NCBI GenBank assembly: GCA_046732895.1
Contig: JBKPNZ010000032.1
Location: 1-64,000 of the forward strand
DNA length: 64,000 nt
Source of the DNA: JBKPNZ01 sp046732895
GTDB lineage: Bacteria; Actinomycetota; Thermoleophilia; Solirubrobacterales; 70-9
Reading direction: 5' to 3'
Positions 48,435-56,089 of this stretch are shown piece after piece. Every line of letters begins with the position of its first letter. Positions within the stretch are counted from its first letter, which is position 1. A model generated the notes under the pieces. It was given only the letters and a program-made list of their open reading frames with translations. It ran no database searches and was not told the DNA's origin. Both the position numbers and the translations under genes were made by a program.

Positions 48435-50443
48435 GCCGGACTGTCCGACGGCCTGAGATCCCTCTCGATCCAGACCCTCGTCTGCCCAGCGGTGCGCTCA
48501 ACGCCCCACCGATCCGCAAGCTGTTCCGCGATGTAGAGGCCCCAGCCGCCCGCCCGATCCGCCGGTCCGATGGCGCGGGGCTCGAAGCCGTGGCCTGGAT
48601 CGCTCACCTCCAGGCGGAGGGTCTCGTCCGCGAGGGTCACGCGCAGCTGAATCGGCTGCTCGGCCGAGAGCCCAGCGTGACGAACGCTGTTGGTCACCAG
48701 TTCGCTGACCAGCAGGCGAAGATCGTGGTAAGCGACGTAATCGAGTCGGTCCTCGAAGCGTGCGACGGCCGCGCGAGCCGCGGCCGCGCTTTCCGGGATC
48801 GGCGGCAGGTCAAGCGTGATTGAGTGGGCTGAAGGCTCGCTCGTCTTCGAGATTTGCGCCAGGACAAGGATCGCGACGTCGTCTTTGAGGGCGCCGTCGC
48901 GCCTCTCGGCCTCCTTCTGCAAGGACATCACGATCTCGGTCGCTGAGGCCCCAGCGTTCGCCTCCAGCGTCGTCCGGATACGGCCGACCGCGTCATCCGA
49001 GGGATCTCGGCTCTCGCTCAAACCATCCGTGAAGAGCACGAGAGCGTCGCCGGTCCCCATGGTCGCGCGGTGGTCGGTCAGTCGTGGATCGGGATATATC
49101 CCCAGCAACGTTCCGGATGCTCCCACCTCCTCGACCTCGCCACCGGCACGCACGAGGAGCGGCGTCGGGTGCCCGCCGTTGCTCACGGTGACGAAGGCGT
49201 TCTCGCCGTCGGCGGTCACTCGCGCCATGGCCACGGTCATGAAGCGCCGATCGGTCCTCTGTTCGAGTATTGCCTTGTTGAGCAGTTCGAGTGCGACGCT
49301 GGGCTCGCTCGGCCGATTGGCAGAGGCTCGCACCGTATGGCGAGCGAGGGCGGTGAGCGACGCGGCTTCCGGCCCTTTTCCGCAGGCATCACCAATGACG
49401 GCTATCCAAGCTCCCCCTCCGTCCTCGAAGACGTCATAGAAGTCGCCGCCGGCTTCCTGCTCGCGCATGCCCGGGCGGTACCACGCCGCCGTCTGCATCC
49501 CCGATATCTCAGGAAGCGTCGCTGGAAGCAATTCGCCCTGAAGGGCGGAGGCAGTCTCTATCGCCCTCCGCTCGGCTCGGGTGCGCTGTCCCATCACGGT
49601 CGCGAGGAGCAGGGCACTGAGCCCGCTCACGGCGGCGAACGTCTGCGCAAGCAGCAGGCTGTCGTCCTCCGAGGGCTGCACGAACTGCCCCGAGCCGTGC
49701 GCCGTGAAGGCAACCGCCAGCGTCCCCACGACAAAGGCCGCCGCGATCGCCCCTGGCTGGAAGAACCGAAGTGCTGCCCATGCGAGGAAGGGAAACGTCA
49801 GGTAAGCCGTACCGGCCGAATGGCTGAAGACGACCAGCGCCACCGCAACCAGCCCACAGGCAAGGACCAGGGCCTCCGCCAGCCGCCCGGGCGCCTCACG
49901 ATAGGGCCAGTGCGTGACCGCGATCATCAGGAGGGAGGCAACGAGTAGATCGCCCCCCATATCCCCGAGCCACCACACGCGCCATGCGGACAGCGCATCG
50001 TCAGGCAGCGCATCCCCAAGGGCCAGGCTCGCGATGCCGATCGTGGCGGCAACGAGCGTGCTGAGCGCCCCGCCCAGAACGAGCAGCGCCAAGATGTCCC
50101 GCAAGCGCCTGAGGTCCGGGCGGAATCCGGCCATCCGCAAGAGCGATGCCCCAACCAGGGCCTCGAGCGTGTTACCGATCGTGATCCCGAGTGCAGTTGC
50201 GAGTGGAACGTCCGTCGTGACGTTGGCGAGAAACGCGCCGAGCGCGACGCCCGGCCACAAGCGACGACCACCGAGGACGAGGGCCGCGAGGGCAATTCCT
50301 GTCGGCGGCCAGACGGCTGTCACGCTGGGTGTAGCGAAGGCCAGAGTGAGGCCGAGCTTTGCCGAGCCGAAGTAGACCAGCGCCACGACGGCCACCCACC
50401 CCACGAGAGGAAGCCTTCGCCCCTCTATCCAGCCGCTGATCAA
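48431..50443 (-). CDS. MASE1-PP2C(SpoIIE)-HATPase signalling protein
   Basis: The 670-residue product has an N-terminal MASE1-like integral membrane sensor (about residues 10-290, eight or more helices: VALVYFGSAKLGLTLAFATP...). A PP2C/SpoIIE phosphatase follows (about 310-520: AGGDFYDVFEDGGGAWIAVIGD and GTGDALVLFTDGL metal sites). At the C-terminus is an anti-sigma-type histidine kinase-like ATPase (about 545-665: LVSELVTNSVRHA, SDPGHGFEP, GWGLYIAEQLADRWGV). The ATPase and phosphatase would act on STAS proteins from opposite sides. Start is a TTG at 50443, whose position is uncertain because it touches the divergent gene's ATG. Confidence 0.85.
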   Translation of the reverse strand: MISGWIEGRRLPLVGWVAVVALVYFGSAKLGLTLAFATPSVTAVWPPTGIALAALVLGGRRLWPGVALGAFLANVTTDVPLATALGITIGNTLEALVGASLLRMAGFRPDLRRLRDILALLVLGGALSTLVAATIGIASLALGDALPDDALSAWRVWWLGDMGGDLLVASLLMIAVTHWPYREAPGRLAEALVLACGLVAVALVVFSHSAGTAYLTFPFLAWAALRFFQPGAIAAAFVVGTLAVAFTAHGSGQFVQPSEDDSLLLAQTFAAVSGLSALLLATVMGQRTRAERRAIETASALQGELLPATLPEISGMQTAAWYRPGMREQEAGGDFYDVFEDGGGAWIAVIGDACGKGPEAASLTALARHTVRASANRPSEPSVALELLNKAILEQRTDRRFMTVAMARVTADGENAFVTVSNGGHPTPLLVRAGGEVEEVGASGTLLGIYPDPRLTDHRATMGTGDALVLFTDGLSESRDPSDDAVGRIRTTLEANAGASATEIVMSLQKEAERRDGALKDDVAILVLAQISKTSEPSAHSITLDLPPIPESAAAARAAVARFEDRLDYVAYHDLRLLVSELVTNSVRHAGLSAEQPIQLRVTLADETLRLEVSDPGHGFEPRAIGPADRAGGWGLYIAEQLADRWGVERTAGQTRVWIERDLRPSDSPA

Positions 50444-51843
50444 TGCGACGTGAATCTACCGCCGTTGCAGGGAACCCGGGGTATGATCGCCGCACGGCAC
50501 CTCATGCCGGACATGCGTGGAGCAGGGGTGTGCTGGCCCTCACCCTGCTGGCCGGCTGCGTTATCGCGATCGTGAGGCCCGCCGGCGTCAGCGCCGGGAC
50601 CGACAACGTGATCGTCACGGTCAACCTGACCTCTGACGAGCCCGACGCCAACACCGGGGATTCGGTCTGCGACACCGATCTCGGCACCGGCGGCGAGCAG
50701 TGCACCCTGCGGGCGGCGATCCAGCAGGCGAACGCCTACCCCGGCACCGACGCCGACGTCATTCGTTTCGGGATCCCGGGCAAGGGCGTCCACCGGATCG
50801 CCCCCTCCGACTATCTGCCGGATATCACCGGGGCGACGGAGATCGACGGCTACAGCCAACCCGGGGCGAGCCCGAACACCAGGAGGCTCGGCCACGGCGA
50901 CAACGCCAAGCTCCGGATCGTCCTGAGCGGGAAGAACCTCGACCCGATGATCGGGGCCGCCCTGACCTTCAACGCGGGCTCCGAGATCGGCGTCGTCCGC
51001 GGCCTCTGCATCAACCGCTTCGCCACTGCCCTCATCCTCAAGGGCCCGGTAACCGTGATCGGCAACTTCATCGGAACCGACGCAAGCGGCACCAAGGACA
51101 GAGGCAACAGCTTCGGGGGGATCTTCACGACCGCCATGCTCGGCACCCGGGTCATCGGTGGCCCGACGCCCGACGCGCGAAACGTGATCGCCGGGAATGG
51201 CGGGCCGGCGATCATCAGCAACCTCCCGGCCTCGGTGCAGGGCAACTACATCGGCATCGCCAGCGACGGATCGCCGATGGGCAACGGCAAGGGCCAGTAC
51301 GCCGATGCCCAGGTCATCCTCGCCTCCGACAGCATGGGCAACGTGGTCGGCGGGCCCGGCGGCGCGGCCAACGTGATCGCCCACAACGAGGGGAAGGGAG
51401 TTGCCCTGATCAACACGCACACGGTCGCCACCATCCAGCGCAACCGGATCTTCGCCAACGGCGGCATCCCGATCGACCTCGGGGATGACGGACGTACCGC
51501 AAACGACCCGGACGACGCCGACATGGGGGCGAACCGGCTCCTCAACTTCCCCGTGCTCAAGGACGCCGTGACGCGCGCCGGGCACACCAGGATTCACGGC
51601 GTCTACAGAAGCACGCCAGCGGTCGCGCCGTACGGGATCGAGTTCTTCGCGAATCCGCGGCACACCCGGCAGGCCATGAAGTACATCGGCTTCGTCCACG
51701 TCGATACCGGCAACGGCGGCAAGGCGAAGTTCAAGTTCGATGCCAAGGCCCTGGCGCCGGGGAAGACGGTCACGGCAACCGCCCTGGACGACGGCGGCGC
51801 GACGTCAGAGCTCTCCCGGCCGGTCAGGGTCAGCAGGCCGTAG
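50443..51843 (+). CDS. Exported right-handed beta-helix protein with CSLREA-like domain
   Basis: The 466-residue product has a signal (VLALTLLAGCVIAIVRPAGV). A CSLREA-like segment follows (about 55-115: VNLTSDEPDANTGDSVCDTD and CTLRAAIQQANAYPGTDADV). Then repeated beta-helix coils appear with G-N-x-I-G-(T/I) turns (GNFIGTDASGTKD, GNYIGIASDGSP; about 170-350), and a C-terminal beta-sandwich (about 370-466) follows. A GTG at 50530 directly before the signal helix is an alternative start. This matters, because at 50443 the two divergent starts would touch and leave no space for promoters. Function unknown; surface protein. Confidence 0.75.
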   Translation: MRRESTAVAGNPGYDRRTAPHAGHAWSRGVLALTLLAGCVIAIVRPAGVSAGTDNVIVTVNLTSDEPDANTGDSVCDTDLGTGGEQCTLRAAIQQANAYPGTDADVIRFGIPGKGVHRIAPSDYLPDITGATEIDGYSQPGASPNTRRLGHGDNAKLRIVLSGKNLDPMIGAALTFNAGSEIGVVRGLCINRFATALILKGPVTVIGNFIGTDASGTKDRGNSFGGIFTTAMLGTRVIGGPTPDARNVIAGNGGPAIISNLPASVQGNYIGIASDGSPMGNGKGQYADAQVILASDSMGNVVGGPGGAANVIAHNEGKGVALINTHTVATIQRNRIFANGGIPIDLGDDGRTANDPDDADMGANRLLNFPVLKDAVTRAGHTRIHGVYRSTPAVAPYGIEFFANPRHTRQAMKYIGFVHVDTGNGGKAKFKFDAKALAPGKTVTATALDDGGATSELSRPVRVSRP

Positions 51844-51894
51844 GCGCCGGCAAACCGGTCGAGCTCGCCCTCGCGCGTGGGTGTGGGAAATCCA

Positions 51895-51915
51895 CACCTC
51901 CGTACGCCGGAGGTG
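51895..51915. terminator. Bidirectional terminator hairpin
   Basis: CACCTCCG (51895-51902) and CGGAGGTG (51908-51915) form a perfect 8-base-pair stem with a 5-base loop between the convergent beta-helix gene and the FlgM-like gene. A second weaker hairpin (GTGTGG...CCACAC) lies just before. There is no T-tract. Confidence 0.5.
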
Positions 51916-51917
51916 CC

Positions 51918-52166
51918 TCAGGCCACGTATCGCGCGGCCGCGCCTGATTCCCGATGCTGGTGCCACGCTTCGCGACGCCGATGGGGCCGCGGCCGCGCGC
52001 TTGGGGCTCGATCGGCTTGCTCGACGAGCTGCCGGCGGACCGTCGTGACCAGTCGCATCTTGTCGTGGATCTCGTCGGCTACAAGGCTTGCATCCACGGC
52101 ATACTCGCCCGTGGCTACGCGGCGCTTGAGCTCTGCCAATCTCGCATCTGTCGTTGAGGTGTTCAT
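51918..52166 (-). CDS. FlgM-like anti-sigma factor
   Basis: The 82-residue product matches the FlgM pattern for its first half: MNTSTTDARLAELKRRVATG followed by EYAVDASLVADEI. This is the sigma-28-binding helix region of FlgM proteins. The second half is basic and Gly/His-rich (PHRRREAWHQHRESGAAARY) and not typical. No flagellar genes are nearby. It either works with a distant fliA or has taken another sigma partner. The ATG at 52166 has a weak GGGACGGGA upstream. Confidence 0.6.
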   Translation of the reverse strand: MNTSTTDARLAELKRRVATGEYAVDASLVADEIHDKMRLVTTVRRQLVEQADRAPSARPRPHRRREAWHQHRESGAAARYVA

Positions 52167-52336
52167 TCCCGTCCCGTTGGTGAGGTCCTGTTGGCGTCGT
52201 TCGACCGAATGATCGACACGAAGCGACGAGGAGTCCATAGGACCTGGACCCATGCTTCGCCTCATCCACCCCCCGTTGGCTAGGGGCGACCCCCTAGTGC
52301 CCGTACGCGCAGGACCCTGGAAGGCCGCAAGGTCTT

Positions 52337-53110
52337 TCAACGCAGCGAGCGCGCGATGGAGACCGCCTTGGCGCGGTGCAGGCTTCCCTCGAGGCGCACC
52401 AGCAGCCCCTGACGCTCAATCAACAACACGTTGGCAGCCAGCCGGAGGGAGCTTTGCCGCGGGCGCCCGCTTGGAGTCCGGTAGAAGAAATCGTGCGGCG
52501 CTCCGGCCAGCCACGCCGCCGGGTGGCCATCGAGCTGGAACCGACGAACCCTTGTTCCGTAGGTGACGATCTTGCCGAGGTAGTCCGGGTCCGTCCGGCC
52601 GCGGAACTCGCTGATCAGCAGTCCCAGTCCCGTTTCGCGCGCCTCGGGGAGCCCGCCGCGCGCCCGATAGGCGAGCGAGACGAGCCCTCCGGCGGCACGC
52701 GGACGCACGTACACCCGATCGGGTGGGCCGAGCCGCCGCGGGACGAGGGCGTGGAACGGGACCGCATGCCGCGCCGAGGCAAGCGTCGTCCGCCGCCCGA
52801 GAGCCAGCTTGGTGCCGGGATGCTCCGGTGCGGCCGGGATCGTCGTCGTTCGCTCGATCGTCGCCCCGCGTAAGCCGAACAGGTCGAGGACGAAGTCCCG
52901 CACGCCCGGGACTCCTGCGAGCACCGTCCCGGTTCCGATCAGGACCAGCGCTGCTGTGACCAGAGCAAGGCGCCACCTCCGTTTCGAGGTGGGGATCCGG
53001 CGCCGGGGACGCTCGGGAAGGCTCTGCGCGACCCGCGCGGCCAGGTCCGGAGTCACGGGAAACTCGACCTCCCTCCCAGCCTCGATCAGCAGCCGCTCGA
53101 GGTCATTCAT
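52337..53110 (-). CDS. Membrane-anchored anti-sigma-type protein
   Basis: The 257-residue product starts MNDLERLLIEAGREVEFPVT, has a basic stretch before a single membrane helix (RWRLALVTAALVLIGTGTVL, about 45-65), and continues outside with a beta-rich domain (DUF4367-like: PRRLGPPDRVYVR, LGLLISEFRG, YGTRVRRFQLDGHPAAWLAG). Its start overlaps the sigma gene's stop by eight bases. Typical zinc-binding H-x-x-x-C-x-x-C of ZAS anti-sigma factors is absent, so it would be a non-ZAS anti-sigma factor. The role is inferred from position and topology. Confidence 0.65.
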   Translation of the reverse strand: MNDLERLLIEAGREVEFPVTPDLAARVAQSLPERPRRRIPTSKRRWRLALVTAALVLIGTGTVLAGVPGVRDFVLDLFGLRGATIERTTTIPAAPEHPGTKLALGRRTTLASARHAVPFHALVPRRLGPPDRVYVRPRAAGGLVSLAYRARGGLPEARETGLGLLISEFRGRTDPDYLGKIVTYGTRVRRFQLDGHPAAWLAGAPHDFFYRTPSGRPRQSSLRLAANVLLIERQGLLVRLEGSLHRAKAVSIARSLR

Positions 53111-53663
53111 GGCCCGCTCCGAGCTCCCCCTCCAGGCGCTTGAGCGCCCGCGAGAGTCGCGACTTCACCGTGCCGCGCCGCGTACCCATGGCGGCCGCCG
53201 CCTCCGCTTCGCTGAGCTCCAGGAAGTAGCGGCACAGAACGGCCGTCCTCTGTTCCTCCGGAAGCCGATCGACGGCCTCGAGCAGCTCCTTCCGGCGCTC
53301 GTGGGCAAGGAGCGCCGCCTCGGGCGACGGGACCGCGTCGTCCTGGCGACGCTCCTCGGCCACGCGCATCGCCAGCCTCGCCCGGCGCCCGGCGGCGACG
53401 CGGCGGTTGCGGGCCTCGTTGGAGACGATGCGGAGGAGCCAGGGTCGAAAGGGGCTATCCGGGCGAAATCGGTCGAGCGCGTCGTAGGCCTTCAGCAAAC
53501 CGTCCTGGGTCGCCTCCTCAGCCTCGGCCGCCGAGCCGGTGATCGCCCAGGCTAGCCGGAAGGCGATGGTCTGGTGGCGTTCCATCAGCGTTTTGTAGGC
53601 ATCCCGATCGCCGCGCTGCGCGCGCTGGATCAGGGTCGATTCAGCCAGTGGCCGGTCCCCCAC
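53103..53663 (-). CDS. ECF family RNA polymerase sigma factor
   Basis: The 186-residue product has sigma region 2 (about 18-85: LIQRAQRGDRDAYKTLMERH, DGLLKAYDALDRFRP, FRPWLLRIVSNEARNRRR) and region 4 (about 120-178: RLPEEQRTAVLCRYFLELSE and GTRRGTVKSRLSRALKRLE). I chose the GTG at 53663 (VGDRPLAEST), because upstream frame has no homology. The anti-sigma-type gene overlaps its end. The divergent gap holds two mirror-image GGAACC boxes, so it may activate itself and the neighbour. Confidence 0.9.
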   Translation of the reverse strand: MGDRPLAESTLIQRAQRGDRDAYKTLMERHQTIAFRLAWAITGSAAEAEEATQDGLLKAYDALDRFRPDSPFRPWLLRIVSNEARNRRVAAGRRARLAMRVAEERRQDDAVPSPEAALLAHERRKELLEAVDRLPEEQRTAVLCRYFLELSEAEAAAAMGTRRGTVKSRLSRALKRLEGELGAGHE

Positions 53664-53694
53664 TGTGCCCGTACTACAAGCCGAGGCGCCGGTG

Positions 53695-53748
53695 GGTTCC
53701 GAGCTCAACGAATCCCGCACGACAGGGAACCGAATCCGAGATCGCGTT
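53695..53748. promoter_or_regulatory. Back-to-back ECF-type promoters
   Basis: GGAACC on the minus strand (53700-53695) faces the sigma gene. GGAACC on the plus strand (53726-53731) followed by CGTT (53745-53748) faces the exported-protein gene. GGAAC is the usual -35 core of ECF promoters and CGT(T) their -10 core. The 13-base spacing on the plus strand is shorter than the usual 16-17, so the -10 assignment is uncertain. Confidence 0.45.
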
Positions 53749-53782
53749 GTAGAGGCAGTGGAATCCGGCGAAAGGACAGTCG

Positions 53783-54382
53783 ATGAAGCGCATTCTCCTC
53801 TCCCTCCTCGGCATCGCGCTCCTGGTGGCTCCTGCGGCGGCCAACGCAAAGCGGCTCACTTCGGCGGCCGTATGCGGATCCTCGGGCTGCAACAGCTCAA
53901 GCCATCCGGCGGCCTTCGTTCCAACGCTTGAGGGTGGTCCGCCGATCGCCGGGGGTCCAGCTCGGGCGCATCCGTTCTACCGGCTACGGCTCGTCGTGGA
54001 CGAGGGTCGCGCGAGCGAGTCGATGAAGCTGCTTGTCGTGCCGCAGGGTCGCTACCTTCGGGGGCCCGACGGAGTCTGGAGGCAGGTTTCCGCCCAGGTG
54101 CTCGGCCCGATCACTACGCTCGCCAACGGTCTGCGCCCATTCCCAGCGTCGCAACTCCCCGGGGTAACGAATTCGCCGCCGCAATCCGACCCTGACATTT
54201 CCCGGGCCGCACCGCGCCCGGATCCCATTGGGGGCGGCGCGTCATTCCCCTGGCTGACAGTCGGATCGGTCGCGGCGGCGCTGCTCTTCGTGGGCCTCGC
54301 CGTGGTATTTCGGCGGTCAGGGGGCCTTGCGACGTGGACGAGAACGATCCGGGGAGCATCAGGACGCCAGGGTCCGCTGTAG
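53783..54382 (+). CDS. Exported, membrane-anchored protein; candidate ECF target
   Basis: The 199-residue product has a signal peptide (MKRILLSLLGIALLVAPAAA), a CGSSGCN motif just after it, a beta-rich mid-part (FYRLRLVVDEGRASESMKLL and VPQGRYLRGPDG) and a C-terminal helix (WLTVGSVAAALLFVGLAVVF) with a basic end. It is thus anchored in the membrane with its main part outside. The two Cys could form a disulfide or sense redox. Its position opposite the sigma gene, with a matching GGAACC box, makes it a candidate member of that regulon. No domain is recognised. Confidence 0.6.
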   Translation: MKRILLSLLGIALLVAPAAANAKRLTSAAVCGSSGCNSSSHPAAFVPTLEGGPPIAGGPARAHPFYRLRLVVDEGRASESMKLLVVPQGRYLRGPDGVWRQVSAQVLGPITTLANGLRPFPASQLPGVTNSPPQSDPDISRAAPRPDPIGGGASFPWLTVGSVAAALLFVGLAVVFRRSGGLATWTRTIRGASGRQGPL

Positions 54383-54393
54383 GAGCGGGTCCC

Positions 54394-54900
54394 ATGCCGC
54401 CTGCGCGCCCGGTTCAGCGGGCTCTGAACGGGCCCATAGGACGCTCGGAGATCCCGAGCCGATCCTTTGCGGTACGGAGCCCCCGGCTCGTGGAAGGGGG
54501 ATATACCTCGTTTCGGGTAATTCGGAAGCTCATGGTGTATCTCAGGCATACATCGAACTCGGGCCATCAGGCGATCGAGGGAGTCATCTACGGCGATGCC
54601 GGCGGCAGCCCGGGACCGCTCCTGGCGAGCTCGAACGAGCTCACCTTCCACAGCACCGACTCTGCCGGCTGGTATGACCTGACGTTCCCCGACCCGGTGA
54701 CGCTCCAGCCCGGCACGTACTGGATCGGACTGCTCGCCGGTGGAACCTCGAGGGTCGCGCGGATTTCTTGGGACACCGTTGCCAACAGCCGCGCATCGAA
54801 CACTCGCGACTTCGCCTCCGGCCCGAGCGACCCCTTTGGCCCGGCAACGAGCGACGACAAGGACATGTCGCTCTACGCGGTCTACACGCAGCCCGGCTGA
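54394..54900 (+). CDS. Stand-alone surface-type beta-sandwich domain
   Basis: The 168-residue product consists mainly of one domain (about 50-165): FRVIRKLMVYLRHTSNSGHQ, GVIYGDAGGSPGPLLASSNEL, GTYWIGLLAGGTSRVARISW, SDPFGPATSDDKDMSLYAVYT. This module is known to me as a C-terminal domain of larger exported proteins in this group. Here no signal peptide or partner domain precedes it, so the gene may be a fragment cut from a larger one. I chose the ATG at 54394 (AGGAG nine bases upstream); a start at 54334 would overlap the previous gene. Confidence 0.5.
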   Translation: MPPARPVQRALNGPIGRSEIPSRSFAVRSPRLVEGGYTSFRVIRKLMVYLRHTSNSGHQAIEGVIYGDAGGSPGPLLASSNELTFHSTDSAGWYDLTFPDPVTLQPGTYWIGLLAGGTSRVARISWDTVANSRASNTRDFASGPSDPFGPATSDDKDMSLYAVYTQPG

Positions 54901-54904
54901 CGCG

Positions 54905-56089
54905 TCAGTCGTTCCTCTGGACACCGCGGCGAAGCGCGACACCCAACCGGGCGAGGAACGGGAGCGGATCGTCGGCCGCGAGCCAGTGCCGCTCCCGAAT
55001 GCCGCGAATTGAACTCACCCATTCGGCGATGGTCAGCTGGCCACTGCGGACGCTGGTGGCGGCCACCCTGAAGTCCTCCTCTCGCATCCACTTTCGCCCG
55101 GGGCGCAGTGCGGTCGCGGGAACCTCTTGGCCCGTCAGGTCGAGATAGCAGATGCGGGCGATATCCATCTCGTTGGTCCCCTCGAACAGCCGGAACACTC
55201 CGCTCAGGCGAGCGTTGACGTCGAGCAGCTTGTAACGCCCGTCGCGGTCGTCGTAGCGCCACCCGATTCCAACACACCCGCGATATCCAACTCCGCGCAT
55301 CAATCGGCGGGTTTGAGCATCGACGGTCTCGTTCGGTACACAGATCGCGAGCGTGGCTATTCCTGCAGCCGACAGCTGTCGTAGCTTCTTGCCGGTGAAC
55401 GTGACGTCACGATCCGGATCGGCGCCGAAATATCCATTGCACATCCAAACGCTGTCGATATCACCCGGAATGTATTCCTGCAGCACGAGGTTCAATGGCT
55501 CCCCACCTGCACCGCGGTCCCCAACCTCCTCAACCAATTCCTGGCGGGAGCGGATCATCCTTGTTCGTGGCGGGTCGCCCACGTACTTCTCTGCGGCCTT
55601 AATAAGGATGGGAAAGTCCGTGCGGGCAAGGAACTCGTCGATCTCGTCGAAGGAGGCTGGATGGGCAGCGGCGGGCGTGGGAATGTGGTGCTCCTGCGCG
55701 AGCAGGTGCATTTCCCACTTGTTCAGCAGGGTGCGGATGACGGGTCGCTCCGGCTGCGGGAACACGAACTGCTCCCGCAGAGCGTCCGAGTTGCGCTCGA
55801 TGAATATTGCGATCCAATCGGAGAGCGTGAAGAGAATCGCCGACGTGCCGTGATCGGCTCGGATCGTCGCGCCGACGTCAAGCAGGAACGACACCAATTC
55901 CTCCTCGGAGCGCGAGAAATCCCACCTGATCCTGTTCGCCCAGTAGCGTGACGACCAGTCTGGACTGGGCACACCTTCCTGGGCGATGAGGTAGACCCGG
56001 ATGCCGAGGCGGCCGAGGGTGCGCGCGACCGCGACGGCCGCATCACCCTCTCGATAGATCACGACTACGGGGACCCGGGAATCGATCAC
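54905..56089 (-). CDS. ATP-grasp family ligase
   Basis: The 394-residue product has an N-terminal pre-ATP-grasp Rossmann-like domain (PVVVIYREGDAAVAVARTLG), then a typical ATP-grasp core: LLNKWEMHLLAQEHHIPTPA, FPILIKAAEKYVG (ATP-contact Lys), LNLVLQEYIPGDIDSVWM, and Mg-binding YKLLDVNARLSGVFRLFEG (D-x-N-x-R). It resembles carboxylate-amine ligases of the D-Asp/carnosine-type branch; substrates are unknown. The GTG start overlaps the opine dehydrogenase stop by four bases (GTGA). Hand-counted GC of two lines inside (55381-55440 57%, 55801-55860 55%) is well below the usual 68%, suggesting acquisition. Confidence 0.78.
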   Translation of the reverse strand: MIDSRVPVVVIYREGDAAVAVARTLGRLGIRVYLIAQEGVPSPDWSSRYWANRIRWDFSRSEEELVSFLLDVGATIRADHGTSAILFTLSDWIAIFIERNSDALREQFVFPQPERPVIRTLLNKWEMHLLAQEHHIPTPAAAHPASFDEIDEFLARTDFPILIKAAEKYVGDPPRTRMIRSRQELVEEVGDRGAGGEPLNLVLQEYIPGDIDSVWMCNGYFGADPDRDVTFTGKKLRQLSAAGIATLAICVPNETVDAQTRRLMRGVGYRGCVGIGWRYDDRDGRYKLLDVNARLSGVFRLFEGTNEMDIARICYLDLTGQEVPATALRPGRKWMREEDFRVAATSVRSGQLTIAEWVSSIRGIRERHWLAADDPLPFLARLGVALRRGVQRND

